DNA from: Atriophallophorus winterbourni
Taxonomy: Eukaryota > Platyhelminthes > Trematoda > Plagiorchiida > Microphallidae
Length of the DNA: 64,000 nucleotides
NCBI GenBank assembly: GCA_013407085.1
Contig: JACCGJ010019883.1
Span: forward strand, 1 to 64,000
Direction of reading: 5' to 3'
The notes beneath the pieces were generated by a model. That model worked only from the letters and a program-made list of their open reading frames with translations, had not been told where the DNA came from and ran no database searches. Each line of letters opens with the position of its first letter. Within the stretch, counting starts at the first letter, position 1. The translations under genes and the position numbers were made by a program. Positions 1-9,627 of this stretch are shown here, one piece after another.

Positions 1-279
1 ATTAAACATTTGTAAACCCTTCTCAAAACTGGCTCATTTATGTAGCCCGCCAGCATGCTTAACAGACTCTATAGGAGCACAATTTCAATCAAACTCGAGT
101 GGTGTGCCTACACCTCGCATTCAATGAAGCTTCATTACCGAGTTGAGCGACATCAACACGACTTGTTCCTCGCGGTTTTTGTGGCCTTGGAATCTGAAAT
201 CAGCTAACCAGTCGGCCAGATTCGCTCGTGAGTACGGTGGCTATTAGCTGAGTTGTAATTCTGTTGATTCAACGGTTGT

Positions 280-790
280 CAGTCGCAGTGGTGGATAGCT
301 CCACTGTTTATAAGCTCCCCTATGGCACGCGTTCTCAACATAGCCTCTGACAACCAAGTCGAGTTTCTGGGGTGCACGAGTGGCTCCCCGAGCCCGGCGG
401 AACTGCTTCTACCAACAGGAGAAGGGGCGAGGGTGAGTGACTGGCGCCTGAAAACCAGTTTGCTTCGGGCAGATGTAGTTCGTTAGCTACCTTGATTTTA
501 AACCTCCGCTGCCTTGTGGGATACCCGATCGCGGGAAAGGCTTCGGGAGAACGGAATCTGGTAGACGTTAGTTGGTGCACACCACCTCGTTATTGCAACT
601 CCCTGCTACCTTGCCGGTTGCACTTGGTTGTGCAAAGGCTAGAGAAGCTAACTCGAACGAACGCCGAGTAGTGCTGGGGACGCCGCTTTGTACCAAAATC
701 CCCAAGAACCTTCATTGAAGTCGACTCATCTTCCAGGAAGAGATAGTCACCCAAAAGTAAAGTAAGTAATCCTGGTCTTGAGCACATCAG
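280..790 (+). repeat. R1 dispersed repeat (~550 bp family)
   Basis: This copy matches segments at 14463-15015, 18405-18955 and 33300-33740 (plus) and 11840-12345 (minus). All share blocks such as 'cgagcccggcggaactgctt', 'aacctccgctgccttg' and 'ctggggacgccgctttgta'. No conserved reading frame spans the copies, so this is a non-coding repeat or a retroelement untranslated region. Short open frames inside it are not genes. It starts with 'ataagctcc' and ends near 'agatagtcac'. Confidence 0.75.
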
Positions 791-1029
791 GACTTCTCGT
801 GTGCACTGGTTTGCCCCTGTGGCTATTTACTCGATCCGTTTTTGTTCATTTGCTAACCACCACCTTGCTTCCGTCAGATATTCATTGCCGATAACCAAAA
901 GAACACCGACGTGACGCGCATCGACAAACTGCGACTCTACGGGAGCCCGGTGAGTACCACAAATATGCAGAACTTCAAACGGGTAAGTCTCCTCAATCAC
1001 ACGCCCCCTTTATCCCATTGAAACGTTTG

Positions 1030-2005
1030 TTGAATTGTGTTATGATGGATGTGTCGTTGATGTTGCAGCACAGACTGTGGTTGCGTTCTATCAATCTATG
1101 CGTTGTTCTTGACCAAACAGCCAGGAAAACAGAACAAGACCGGAATGGGAGGTTGATCGGGAGTCCAAGCGCCCAGTGTGTGCGTGCGTTTCGACCGTGG
1201 ACATGGTTTGTATGTATATGGCAACAACAGAGTGGGGGTACACCATAATCGGGGGAAGGTGCATAGTGGGAACGACGGATGTTGGTTGTCATGGGCGAGT
1301 CAGACAATTTGAATTTAGTGCAGATGGGTTTTGTTACCAAGGTACAACATGGCTTACCCAATAGCAATTTCTCTCTGTTGCGACTTTGGTCGATCCGATA
1401 ATCCGGCTTGTTTTATTCGTTATGAGGGTGCCCTCCTAACAGATTCCCATCATGTTGTAATGTTTACCGGATCGATTAAAACCAACAATGATCCAATCGA
1501 ATGTCGTTTTGGGCATTCACATTCCCTCGAGATTAGCGAGTAAGTAACCCGCACAGTGAGAGATCTATCAAGTTGTACTATCGTGTCCGTCGTCACTTAC
1601 ACAGAATTAATGCATTGCGCACTGTTAGGAGGGCACCCTACTAACGAGTTCGCAACGGAGGAAAAATTGTTGTTGGGTGAGTCATGTTGTACCTCGGTAA
1701 CAAACCCGATGTTCATTAAAATTCAAATTCAAATTGTCTGACTCGCCCATGAAAACCAACATCCGTCGTTCCCACTATGCACCTTCCCACGATTATGGTG
1801 TACCCCCACACGTTCGCTCTGTGGTTACAATATAAATACAGACCATGTCCACGGTCCAAAGGCACACATACTGGGCGCTTGGACTCCCGATCAACGTTCC
1901 GTTCCGGTCTTGTTCTGTTTTCCTGGCTGTTGGGTTAAGGACAACGCATAGATTGATAGAAAGCAACGACCGTCTCTGATGCAACATCGACGTTTCCATC
2001 TAGCT
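1030..2005. repeat. Large inverted repeat, ~380-400 bp arms, LTR-like inner ends
   Basis: The left arm (about 1035-1441) reappears reverse-complemented at about 1623-2005. Both arms translate to related peptides, such as SINLCVVL followed by TARKTEQDRNG, on opposite strands. The inner ends are sharp: the right arm opens with TGTTAGGAGGGCACCC at 1623 and the left arm ends with its complement at 1441. The spacer 1442-1622 is unrelated. The TGTTA start looks like an LTR terminus, so this may be two LTR-like copies in inverted orientation or a foldback element. No coding domain is recognised. Confidence 0.7.
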
Positions 2006-2085
2006 GAGGTTTTAACGTATGAAATCGTAAGCAACTTGTTGATTATTCTTCCACTGCTTCAAGCGCACGGGGATCTTGATCCTAC

Positions 2086-2131
2086 TTTCCCTACCTGATG
2101 AGCGTAAACAACACGAAACCGGTCGTGGGGT
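2086..2131 (+). ncRNA. Hammerhead ribozyme motif, UC subtype
   Basis: The core CTGATGA is at 2095-2101, stem II is GCGT-AAACA-ACAC (one mismatch against the family GTGC/GCAC), GAAA is at 2115-2118, and the palindrome ACCGGT at 2118-2123 is followed by C2124 (predicted cleavage 2124^2125). The strand CCCTAC just before the core pairs with GTGGGG just after the site (one G.U). The order CUGAUGA, stem II, GAAA, stem III, UH, stem I is that of a type I hammerhead. Activity is inferred, and the stem II mismatch may weaken it. Confidence 0.7.
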
Positions 2132-2144
2132 GTGCGTGATAGAA

Positions 2145-2365
2145 ATGCATGCAAATGAGCTTGATCCGAGCGAAATACAGCTCGTGCAGTCAGAGACTGC
2201 ACGTGGGCTAAGAAACCGTCAGGTTGCTCGGGTGTAGATGGATATGAGAATAACAATAGGAGAGGCAGTGTGACCCCAACGTGTTTTCGCATGCAGCTCA
2301 ATACCGGTGTCAAATTAATTTGGCACGGTGTTCGCTGCACAGCACAGACATGATTGCACATCTGT
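2145..2365 (-). repeat. R2 dispersed repeat
   Basis: This is a copy of a ~230-bp family recognised by 'agagactgcacgtgggctaa' and 'gcccaggcctagacagat' (reading in reverse complement here, diverged). Several other copies end in short CATAC tandem repeats on the strand opposite to that motif, which suggests a retroposed unit with a simple-repeat tail. No coding capacity is seen. Confidence 0.65.
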
Positions 2366-2699
2366 GCCCCTAGCGAGGTAAATCTTCACTCAAGAATGTG
2401 CAGTGTATTTCAGTACTAAATTGATTTACCGACGGCACTGCGCTGCAGGCGGGAACATGCTGGAGTCCCACCCTGATGATGGTGATGCACTTCTCGTGTC
2501 ATTTTCTCTGATAACCTTGAGATGTTTTTTTTATTTTCAGGTCGCTGGTCAAGCTGGTGAAGGTCACGCCTGAAAGACAATTGAATGTTTTCTTTCTTTT
2601 TTCCGGTGCTATGAAATATATATCGTTTCAATGTTACTTTCCGCTCGTCATTATTACCACGGAACACAAGTTTGGTGTCAATCAATATGAATTAGGAAG
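2366..2699. other. No gene seen
   Basis: The stretch between the R2 copy and the RTE tail holds only short frames with no recognisable domain, splice signals or repeats. Confidence 0.4.
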
Positions 2700-3440
2700 A
2701 ACAGATGATAATACAAATGAGTGTGTGTTGGCCTCCTTCGGTCGATGTCGACCATGGATGTACATCACAATCGCTAGAATTTTCATGTTCTACAGCTTTT
2801 CGAATGACTTAACAGTCCGATTCAGGAGAAACAACATCTCCCTCAGCGCTTGCAACGATAGGCAGAACTCGGTTATATTGCATCAGTTGCACGTCGGCGG
2901 CGTGATCTGCGTTCAGCTGCCAAGAGCTGTATCTGCTCCTCCCCAGCATGCAGACGACGCTTTACACAGTGCCTCCAATGTGAGCGGTCAAGAGCAAGTT
3001 ATTTCTAACTCGCGGGTCAATGCCAAGAGCCTTCATATCTCAATTGCAAACGTCTTTGTACCGCAAGTGCGGTCTGCCCAATGGTCGACTTCCTAATTGC
3101 ATCTCACCATAGAGTAGATCTTTCGGAATACGACCATTTTCCATTCTGTAGACATGACCAAACGACCGGCGCTGTCGTAGTAGGGTGAACTTGCTCTGTA
3201 GACCAGCTTTTGAAAGCACTTCAGCATTAGTCACTCTCTTTCCATCCACGATATGTTCAAGATACGACGGATGCTTCGTAGATGGAAAGCATTCAGCTTC
3301 CGTTCGTGTCTTGCGTGGGTGGTCCAGGTTTCACTGCCGTACAGTAAAGCATTTAGTACGCACGCGCTGTATACCATCATCTTTGTCTTTACAGTCAGCT
3401 TGCGGTTACCCCAAACACGAGAGTTCAAATAAGTGTAAAC
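2700..3440 (-). pseudogene. RTE-type LINE fragment (family RTE-A), reverse transcriptase C-terminus and 3' end
   Basis: Reading right to left, a frame at 3428-3231 carries NALLYGSETWTTHARHERKL, and 3249-3040 carries FGHVYRMENGRIPKDLLYGE and GRPHLRYKDV. These blocks are typical of the region after the RT domain in RTE/BovB-type LINEs. The 3' end ('gtacatccatggtcgacatcgaccgaaggaggcca' in the sense direction, read from the complement) is shared with copies at 17.7, 25.9, 40.2 and 44.1 kb. Frames are broken and catalytic RT motifs are absent, so this is a 5'-truncated dead copy. Confidence 0.75.
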
Positions 3441-3524
3441 AGCAGCTTATTTTGTACTTCACTGTCTGTGATTTCTTTAGATGATTCGGGATTAAAACTT
3501 TTCACATCAGTTCGCAACATTGTC

Positions 3525-3900
3525 GCCTAAGGTTTCCAGACCACTATTAGGTTGAGCTTTTGGAAACGAATACGCCCAACTGAGCCTAGCGCTACGGTGA
3601 GTTTCTTCATCCCAACGCGCCACGTCATGAAGGACTGGCCACCCGGTCGTTTGTCTCAGCTTCTACAACGCTTTGTGAGTAAGGTGCTTTGACAAGGCAT
3701 TTTGAAAACATATCGCAAATGAGCCAGCGCCAGCATTTTTCTCAGATTGTGGCCCTTTTGTCCTAACACCCACTTGCGGGCATCCATGTTAGCAACGCGA
3801 ATGCACGGAATCCCATGCAGGCAACGGGTGTCTAAAACAAGCAAAGCCGACGGACGTCGCTCAAGTTGATGCATGAATGTCGTATACCGTTTTAGGGTCC
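3525..3900 (-). pseudogene. RTE-type LINE fragment (family RTE-B), C-terminus and 3' UTR
   Basis: A minus frame (3874-3656) contains VLDTRCLHGIPCI, VANMDARKWVLGQ and HNLRKMLALAHLRYVFKMP, closely matching the longer copy at 8938-9357. The flank 'cctagcgctacggtgag' (about 3586) is also shared with that copy at about 8899. It is a short truncated remnant without the RT core. Confidence 0.7.
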
Positions 3901-4389
3901 AGTTTGTGTAACGCGGCGTTGCGGCTTCCCTCCTAACGAATCGTTAAGCTAACACTAGTTAATTGTCTCTCATTTGATATGGTTACGGTCTGGGGTGATC
4001 ACTGGAAAGATCCCCGCAACGTATCAATTGCCCCTCTTAGTGGTGAGTCTCGAGTTTATAACTTGGAGTTTAGCTTCGCAGCAGAATCTTCAAAACTGTT
4101 TGACGTCTAAAAACTATTTGGTTTCTGGTAAATGGAGCTCGTCAGTCTACCAACCCACAATTGCACGGACCCCGGCTTGTGAATTTATACATATATACAC
4201 CCCAATGTCATGTAGAAGAAGAAGAAAATTACTTTATTCGTGTACACGAATTTTCGGTAATACATTAATTTCTCCACCAAATACAACTATGATAAAATGT
4301 ATAAAGTGCGACACAATGAAATGATACTTGAGATAATAAAGTGTCATGTTACCATAGGCTAGACAAATGTGAGGGGAAATTAGAAAAAT

Positions 4390-5645
4390 AAAAATTGGAA
4401 AATATCTGGAACATCTCAGCGTCATTTAAAAAAAATTGTCAAGCGCTTCTTTAATTCCATAACAGCTTTCGACTGATGAATCATGTATCGAGCCAAATAT
4501 GGAACAAAACAGTTTCTAAATTTATTAGTTCTCGAATCGGGAATAACATATTAACTTGGGGTGGAGTACAAAGATTCACAAGAAGCAAGGCTTTTGTTTA
4601 GTGGATGTGAACAATCAGAAGAAATAGTTGCGATGGACCTGTTGCATTCACCAAAGTGACGATCAACAATAGTGTCTCGAATATCATCCGCGGAAACACA
4701 ACTCAATCTTGAGATGAGCTTAATACTTCTTCTGATCATCATAAAATCCATTTCCAAAAGGCCATGAAAAATTATGGGGGAAGCGTAAAGGAGGTGTGGA
4801 ATGATGCAAGAAAAAACAAAAAGTTGAATAACTTTGTGGTATGGATAGAGAGAACGGAGGCGAAGTGCATAGAATGACATTTAGCGCACCTTTATGAATT
4901 GATTTGTTACATGTTTGTTCCAGCTAAGATTGTCAGATATTGTTACGCCAAGATACTTGAAGCTGTAACATCTTTCGAACACAGAGCCGTTAAACGAAAC
5001 GCGAGGAATTTCTTCATGAAGGGCTAAATAACGCTGTCCAGTCATGTTGGAAAATACCATCTCGTTGCATTTTGAGGGATTCAAAGAAAAACCAAACGTG
5101 GATGACCATTGACCAATGTTCGTAACCACTGATTCTAAAACATGTTGCTCGATCCCAAGATTATGATTCAATGCAACGGCAACGTCATCAGCGTATTTAA
5201 TAGCAAGTGTAGAAGGGTCACAAGGAAGATCAGAAATGTAAAGGGGAAATAAAAATGGGGACAGTATTGCACCCTGAAGGACACCACGCGGAATCAGTAT
5301 TTCACGGGAGGCTTTTCCGTTCACAACTGTATATTGGAGACGACCCTCAAAGTAGGATACAATCCAATGAAGGATATTTGTTGTAACGCCACGGTCAAAT
5401 AATTTTTTCGCAATAAAGAGTTTCTTAGAACACTGTTGAAAGCATTTGTATAATCCAGAAAACAAATTTGTACGGCTTTCGATTTACTATCTAGAGAACG
5501 TGTGATATAATCCGTAAGCAAAGCGACCGCATCAACTGTTGATCGATTTTTACGGTAAGCTAACTGAGAAGCATCGTGTACCTGAGAGCTGGATGCCATT
5601 CTTCGTAGTACACTGCTTTCAAATGCTTTAAACAACTACGAGAAA
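4390..5645 (-). pseudogene. Jockey/CR1-like LINE fragment: reverse transcriptase palm to C-terminus
   Basis: Minus frames carry the RT in pieces. 5635-5321 has LAYRKNRSTVDAVALLTDYI and CFLDYTNAFNSV (motif A region). 5465-4881 has RGVLQGAILSPFLFPLYISD, KYADDVAVAL (the YADD active-site box) and SFKYLGVTISDNLSWNKH. 4880-4551 continues with the thumb/C-terminal region, and the homology runs on to about 4400. The frames join only with shifts near 5440 and 4880, so the copy is inactive. A small plus-strand fragment of the same family lies at 20830-21015. Confidence 0.8.
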
Positions 5646-6074
5646 AGGCTTTGGCGGATAAGCCTGAGTACCTTGACGCACAAGCGGTTGCTGCCTTTGG
5701 CGTGCAAAGGTCATATCAGTGCGAACAAATGCCGTCGGAATCACATTTGCAGAACACTTTATAATTTCCGCAATCTTGTGACCCCACCATGTAGAACACA
5801 AGGCTGAAACCTCTTATTCGAAATTTCATCATAAGATTCAAGATTTATGGTTGAAAAAGCAATTAACTTTACAATAACCACAGGGTGGAAATATATGTAA
5901 TTTAGCGAACTACGCCCTACGCCGACTGTTGCAACGATTAAAGATGCAGCCACGTTTAGCAAATGAAGCAGCTACCGATTTGCCGTATATATTTCTGAAA
6001 GGTGTTCAATGAAATTCTGGACCAAAATGATAAACTTCCTTATGGATTAAAAAACTATTTGCATGCATTTCCAT
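5646..6074. other. No gene; contains a CR1-B 3' tail fragment
   Basis: Most of this stretch is unassigned. Around 5838-5892, 'aagattcaagatttatggtt' is the complement of the simple-repeat tail seen at the 3' ends of the CR1-B copies at 7600 and 48010, so a very short minus-strand LINE end is present. Confidence 0.5.
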
Positions 6075-6180
6075 CACATCACGACCGATTTCGTGCTGCT
6101 TGCACTCATCCGGTAAGGACAATACGATGAAGATCCGCATGCGCTTGAAACAGTGGAAGAATGATAACCGATCTACAAAG
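6075..6180 (-). repeat. Degenerate hammerhead repeat unit, UC subtype
   Basis: In reverse complement the block reads GTCCTTAC, CGGATGA, GTGC-AAGCA-GCAC, GAAA, TCGGTC, GTGATG. Stem II is intact, but the core C-U is mutated (CGGATGA instead of CTGATGA) and the ACCGGT palindrome is altered, so a working ribozyme is unlikely. The flank ('tgcgcttgaaacagtgg') is the family signature. Confidence 0.6.
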
Positions 6181-7626
6181 GTGGTAGACATTCAGATCCG
6201 GCAAACTACCGTCCTGTCACCCTACTTCCTGTGATATCCAAAGTTATAGAGCGTATAGTGACGGAAAATATAGTTCATCACGTGGAATCACAAAATATGC
6301 TATCTGTAGCACAGCATGGTTTTCGTAAATCTCGCTCATGCTTGACAAATTTGTTGACGGTTTTAAATGACTGGACCCAAGCGGTTGACGAAGGAGCTAG
6401 CATCCACGCTTGTTATCTGGATATGTCTAAAGCTTGTGACCGAGATGATCACTTTCGATTAATACAAAAGCTGAAGCAGATGGGCATCAGCGGACAGCTA
6501 CTCATATGGCTTGAAAGTTACCTCAGTGGGCGCAAGGCGATCGTTCGAATCAACGGGGTACAATCACAGGCTATTGATGCCTCTAGTGGCGTTCCGCAAG
6601 GTTCAGTCCTCGGGCCAGTACTCTTCTTGGCTTACATAAACGACCTACCAGAGACGCTCGCATGCAAGGTGATTCTTTTTGCTGATGACATTAAACTTTG
6701 GACGCGGATAAAAACAACTGCGGACTGTGTACAGCTGCAACGTGATCTAGATGCTCTACATGAATGGTCGGTACGGAATAATTTGCCATTCAATTTCCAA
6801 AAATGCAAGGTGTTGCAAATTGGTAAGCCATTCCAGTACCAATATCACTTTGGGCAGACTATTTTGAGCTGGACAGAATCGGAAAGGGATCTTGGAGTCT
6901 GGGTATGCGGCAGCCTGAAGAACAGCCTGCATTGTGAGTTTATCTACAAGCGTGCTTCCAAGCTTCTAGGTATGCTGCGACGTATTTTCAGAACCTTCTC
7001 GCCTGGAACGTTGCCCACCATCATGAAAGACTATATATTTCCAACCATGGAGCATGCATCACAAGCTTGGACTCCGTGGTTAAAAAAAGATATACTATTG
7101 CTTGACAAAATATACCATCGCGCAACCAAACTCGTAAGAGGTTTCCGGAATCTAACGTACGAGGAACGATTGCAAAAACTGAGGCTCCCCACTCCCCTTA
7201 AAAGAAGCCTTCGAAGCGATGTGATACTAACATACAAAATATTAAATACCTCACATCATCCCTTAAAACATTTATTCGAATGCCGTGAGTCACGTCATAC
7301 GCGCAGCCACGCAGCGACACTGCAAATCCCCCACTCCCGTATCAGCTGTCGCCAATATTTTTATTGTGTCTGTTTCCTTTGGAATTCCCTCCCCGAAAGT
7401 CTTGTCATCTCTCCCAGCATCGAAACGTTTATTCGAAATTTGGATAATTATTTGTTGCATAACGATTTGACGACACCTGCGTATTGACTCATGGTAACTA
7501 TACAACTTGACCATACTTGACATTACATGTGTGTTTTATACCTATTTCCTGAACGAATATTTACTATGATATGGTAATTGTGAAGCTATGTGCTTTTTGT
7601 GACCATAAATTCTTGAATCTTGAATC
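6170..7626 (+). mobile_element. CR1-type LINE, 5'-truncated copy (family CR1-B)
   Basis: The element consists of a single long RT frame followed by a ~135-bp 3' UTR ending at 'gaccataaattcttgaatcttgaatc', a short simple-repeat tail characteristic of CR1-like elements. The same 3' end occurs at 48010-48058 (plus), 61740-61800 (minus) and, as short tails, near 5840 and 34975. The 5' end begins inside the RT next to a hammerhead repeat, consistent with 5' truncation during reverse transcription. Confidence 0.85.
6181..7487 (+). pseudogene. CR1-B reverse transcriptase domain (5'-truncated ORF2)
   Basis: The frame is open from about 6181, before any ATG, because the protein's N-terminus (endonuclease and RT fingers) is missing. 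Visible RT motifs in order: DPANYRPVTLLPVISK, QHGFRKSRSCLTNLL, YLDMSKACD (motif A, with C where AFD is usual), SSGVPQGSVLGPVLFLAYIN (motif B), LFADDIKLWTR (motif C, FADD) and ERDLGVWV. The C-terminus has PTMEHASQAWTPWLKKDI, LRLPTPLKRSLRSD and an FLWNSLPES block before the stop at 7487. This would be the target-primed reverse transcription enzyme of the LINE. It is uninterrupted over 1.3 kb, so insertion is fairly recent, but the truncation makes it non-autonomous. Confidence 0.88.
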
Positions 7627-7751
7627 AAGTTGCGCTTGTATGTTACGGTTGGACTAAGTTAGCGCGGCCAATATTTTTAATCAAATGTGCCCAAACAGAT
7701 GTTGTATACAAGCAAGCTTGTATATTGTGATGCTCACATCCCCATCACTTA

Positions 7752-7799
7752 CACCCAACAACCGGTTTCCGACTGTTTGCAGTCATCAGGTGGAGACAA
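7752..7799 (-). ncRNA. Hammerhead ribozyme motif, UA/UU subtype (partly degenerate)
   Basis: In reverse complement: CTCCAC, CTGATGA (complement of 7783-7789), stem II CTGC-AAACA-GTCG (one mismatch), GAAA, ACCGGT and then T, GTTGGG. Core residues are all conserved and H17 is U, which is allowed. Stem I has one mismatch, so cleavage would be weaker than for the plus-strand partner at 7969. Confidence 0.6.
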
Positions 7800-7968
7800 T
7801 AAGATTAGGTTCAATGAGCCTTGAAACAGTGGATAAGTGATAAACAAGGTTATACTTGAATGACACTGTTGCATAGGGTTCGTGCAACGAATTTCGGGGG
7901 ATTTGAGCAACACATCACTCTGGTCATCCATAAGCGTCTTGAGCGCTCACTGAACCTAATCTTACTGT

Positions 7969-8010
7969 CTCCACCTGATGACGGCAAACAGCCAGAAACC
8001 GGTAGTGGAG
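7969..8010 (+). ncRNA. Hammerhead ribozyme motif, UA subtype, best stem I
   Basis: Stem I strand CTCCAC (7969-7974) is perfectly complementary to GTGGAG (8005-8010). Between them are the core CTGATGA (7975-7981), stem II CGGC-AAACA-GCCA (three G:C pairs and a C.A at the base), GAAA (7995-7998), and the palindrome ACCGGT (7998-8003) followed by A8004, so cleavage would fall at 8004^8005. ACCGGT is self-complementary and leaves no loop, so stem III can form only between two monomers; this is the dimeric arrangement known for newt satellite hammerheads. Confidence 0.75.
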
Positions 8011-8045
8011 TTTAATTTCGGGGGATGTGAGCAACACATGAGTAT

Positions 8046-8849
8046 ATTACTTTTCATTCGTGGCGCAACCCAGTATTTGACTTTACCCCCTCGATTGAAA
8101 TTGTAAATTTCCGTCCACATTGATTTTGTACGATGGCGTTACTCTTGGTTTAGTTCACTCGTTGTGAATAGAACGTTGAATTTTGTTTATCGATTAACAT
8201 TTTGGTCCAAACTATGCGAGTACTGCTCACCGTGATATTTCATAGTAATCAATACGATTTGATTGCGTGGGTGGTGTGAATGTACGGAAACGTAGAGAAC
8301 AAAAAAATTCAGTTTTCCAGCCACGACGAATAGCGGACGAGCCTACGTTTGACCAAGTAATGGAATGTTCATACGCCTCTGGCCAAAGTGCACTGACCGT
8401 GCATCGGTTGGCATGGATATATTTTGGCGCAGATTGGTCATCCCTAGAGTTTGGCTGAGGGGATGGGTTCAAGATGCAAGCCGTGAATCCGTTAGCAGAG
8501 TAAGCGGGTTCAAGCTGGCCCTTTCCATTGATTTGAACGTTTAACTTTGATTCAATGTGCGGAAGAGTCATCCAAAAGTTGGTTGTGACTTCCTAGTATC
8601 ATCATCATCGTGAAGCACAAGTCTGGAGCCAGACAAAGTGCCAAGCAACACGAAGCAGGAAAAGCACGTAAAAAAGAAAGCGCGCAAGCAGAATACACAA
8701 AAGCAAATGCGCAAAAAGTGGCTTGTTTTGTAGTTTCAGTGCACCAGATTATTTGTTTTTCTTTTTATCAAACATAATATTATAATTTCGGATAAAAATT
8801 ATGACATAACAGAATACACTGGCGCCACTGACTTCGGTTTGCAGCCATA
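8046..8849. other. Unassigned; unrecognised frame at 8571-8227 and a short R2 piece
   Basis: A minus frame (114 codons, 8571-8227) with blocks such as YIHANRCTVSALWPEAYEHS has no family I recognise and no clear splice context. A fragment of R2 ('gaagcacaag', 'agacaaagtgcc') lies at about 8600-8650. The rest is AT-rich without signals. Confidence 0.3.
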
Positions 8850-9410
8850 TCTCGTAAGGTTTCCAGCCAACTAGGCAAACGAATTTGCCCAACTGAACCT
8901 AGCGCTACGGTGAGTTTTTTCATCCCAACGCGCCACGTCATGCACTGGCCGCCCGATCGTTTCTCCCAGCTTCTGCAAATAAGGCGCGGTACGGTAAACG
9001 GTGAGTAGGCATTCTTAAAAATGTCCCAACCATCGCAAGCATCAGCATTTCCCTCAGTCCGTGGCCACCTGGTCCTAACACCCGCTTGCAGACATCCATA
9101 TTAGTAACACGATGCTGCCATCGAACGCAAGCAATTCTACGCAGGCAACGGGTATCAACAACAGAAAGCCGACGGACATCGTCCGCTCGGATAGACCAGG
9201 TTTCGCAGCCATGAGGCCGTGTAGCACGCACTACTGCGTTGTACACTGGGCTTTTAGTAGGGAGTGAAACATCGCGTCGACGCCACAAGTGGCGAAGGTT
9301 AGAAAACGCTGCACCCACTTCTAGTAGGTTCTGCAAGTAAGGCGTGATACGGTACATGATGATAAGGCATTCTTAAAACATGTCCCAACCAACGTTCCTT
9401 AATACTTTTC
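8850..9410 (-). pseudogene. RTE-type LINE fragment (family RTE-B), C-terminal part and 3' UTR
   Basis: The minus frame 9357-8938 encodes GAAFSNLRHLWRRRDVSLPT, VRATRPHGCETWSIRADDVR, RLSVVDTRCLRRIACVRWQH and a GTFLRMPTHRLPYRALFAEA block. These match the post-RT region of the longer RTE copy at 28.4-31.5 kb. The RT palm is missing (5' truncation). The 3' UTR to about 8850 is shared with the fragment at 3525-3640. Confidence 0.78.
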
Positions 9411-9627
9411 CGCTGTTTCATGTGATTTTTTCACTATATCTGTATGGACCCAGATTGCACATGTGTCGAAATCAATCTAGGTAAGTCGAGGAATTCGATG
9501 GCGACAAAATTTTGATCGGCGTGGGTAGACCTTCTGTCACAATCATCTTAGAATAGAGCGGGAGCGATTAAGGGTCACGACGAATATCCTCAGTCATGTT
9601 GTGGAGATACGCGGAAAACTGGTGCCC
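9411..9627. other. No feature recognised
   Basis: Short spacer without gene or repeat signal before the MULE terminal repeat. Confidence 0.3.

Larger units (their letters stand above)
7735..8045. repeat. Two hammerhead repeat units in inverted orientation
   Basis: A minus-oriented unit (about 7735-7890) is followed head-on by a plus-oriented unit (about 7890-8045). Both carry the family blocks 'tgttgcatagggttcgtg', 'gaaacagtgg' and the hammerhead core. The inner boundary lies at 'aatttcgggggat'. Individual motifs are listed separately. Their inverted layout would fold into a long hairpin if transcribed through. Confidence 0.75.

Noticed and set aside
590..1541. Short frames as small genes
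   Set aside because: They fall in R1 and an inverted repeat and have mirrored versions on the other strand; no conserved protein.
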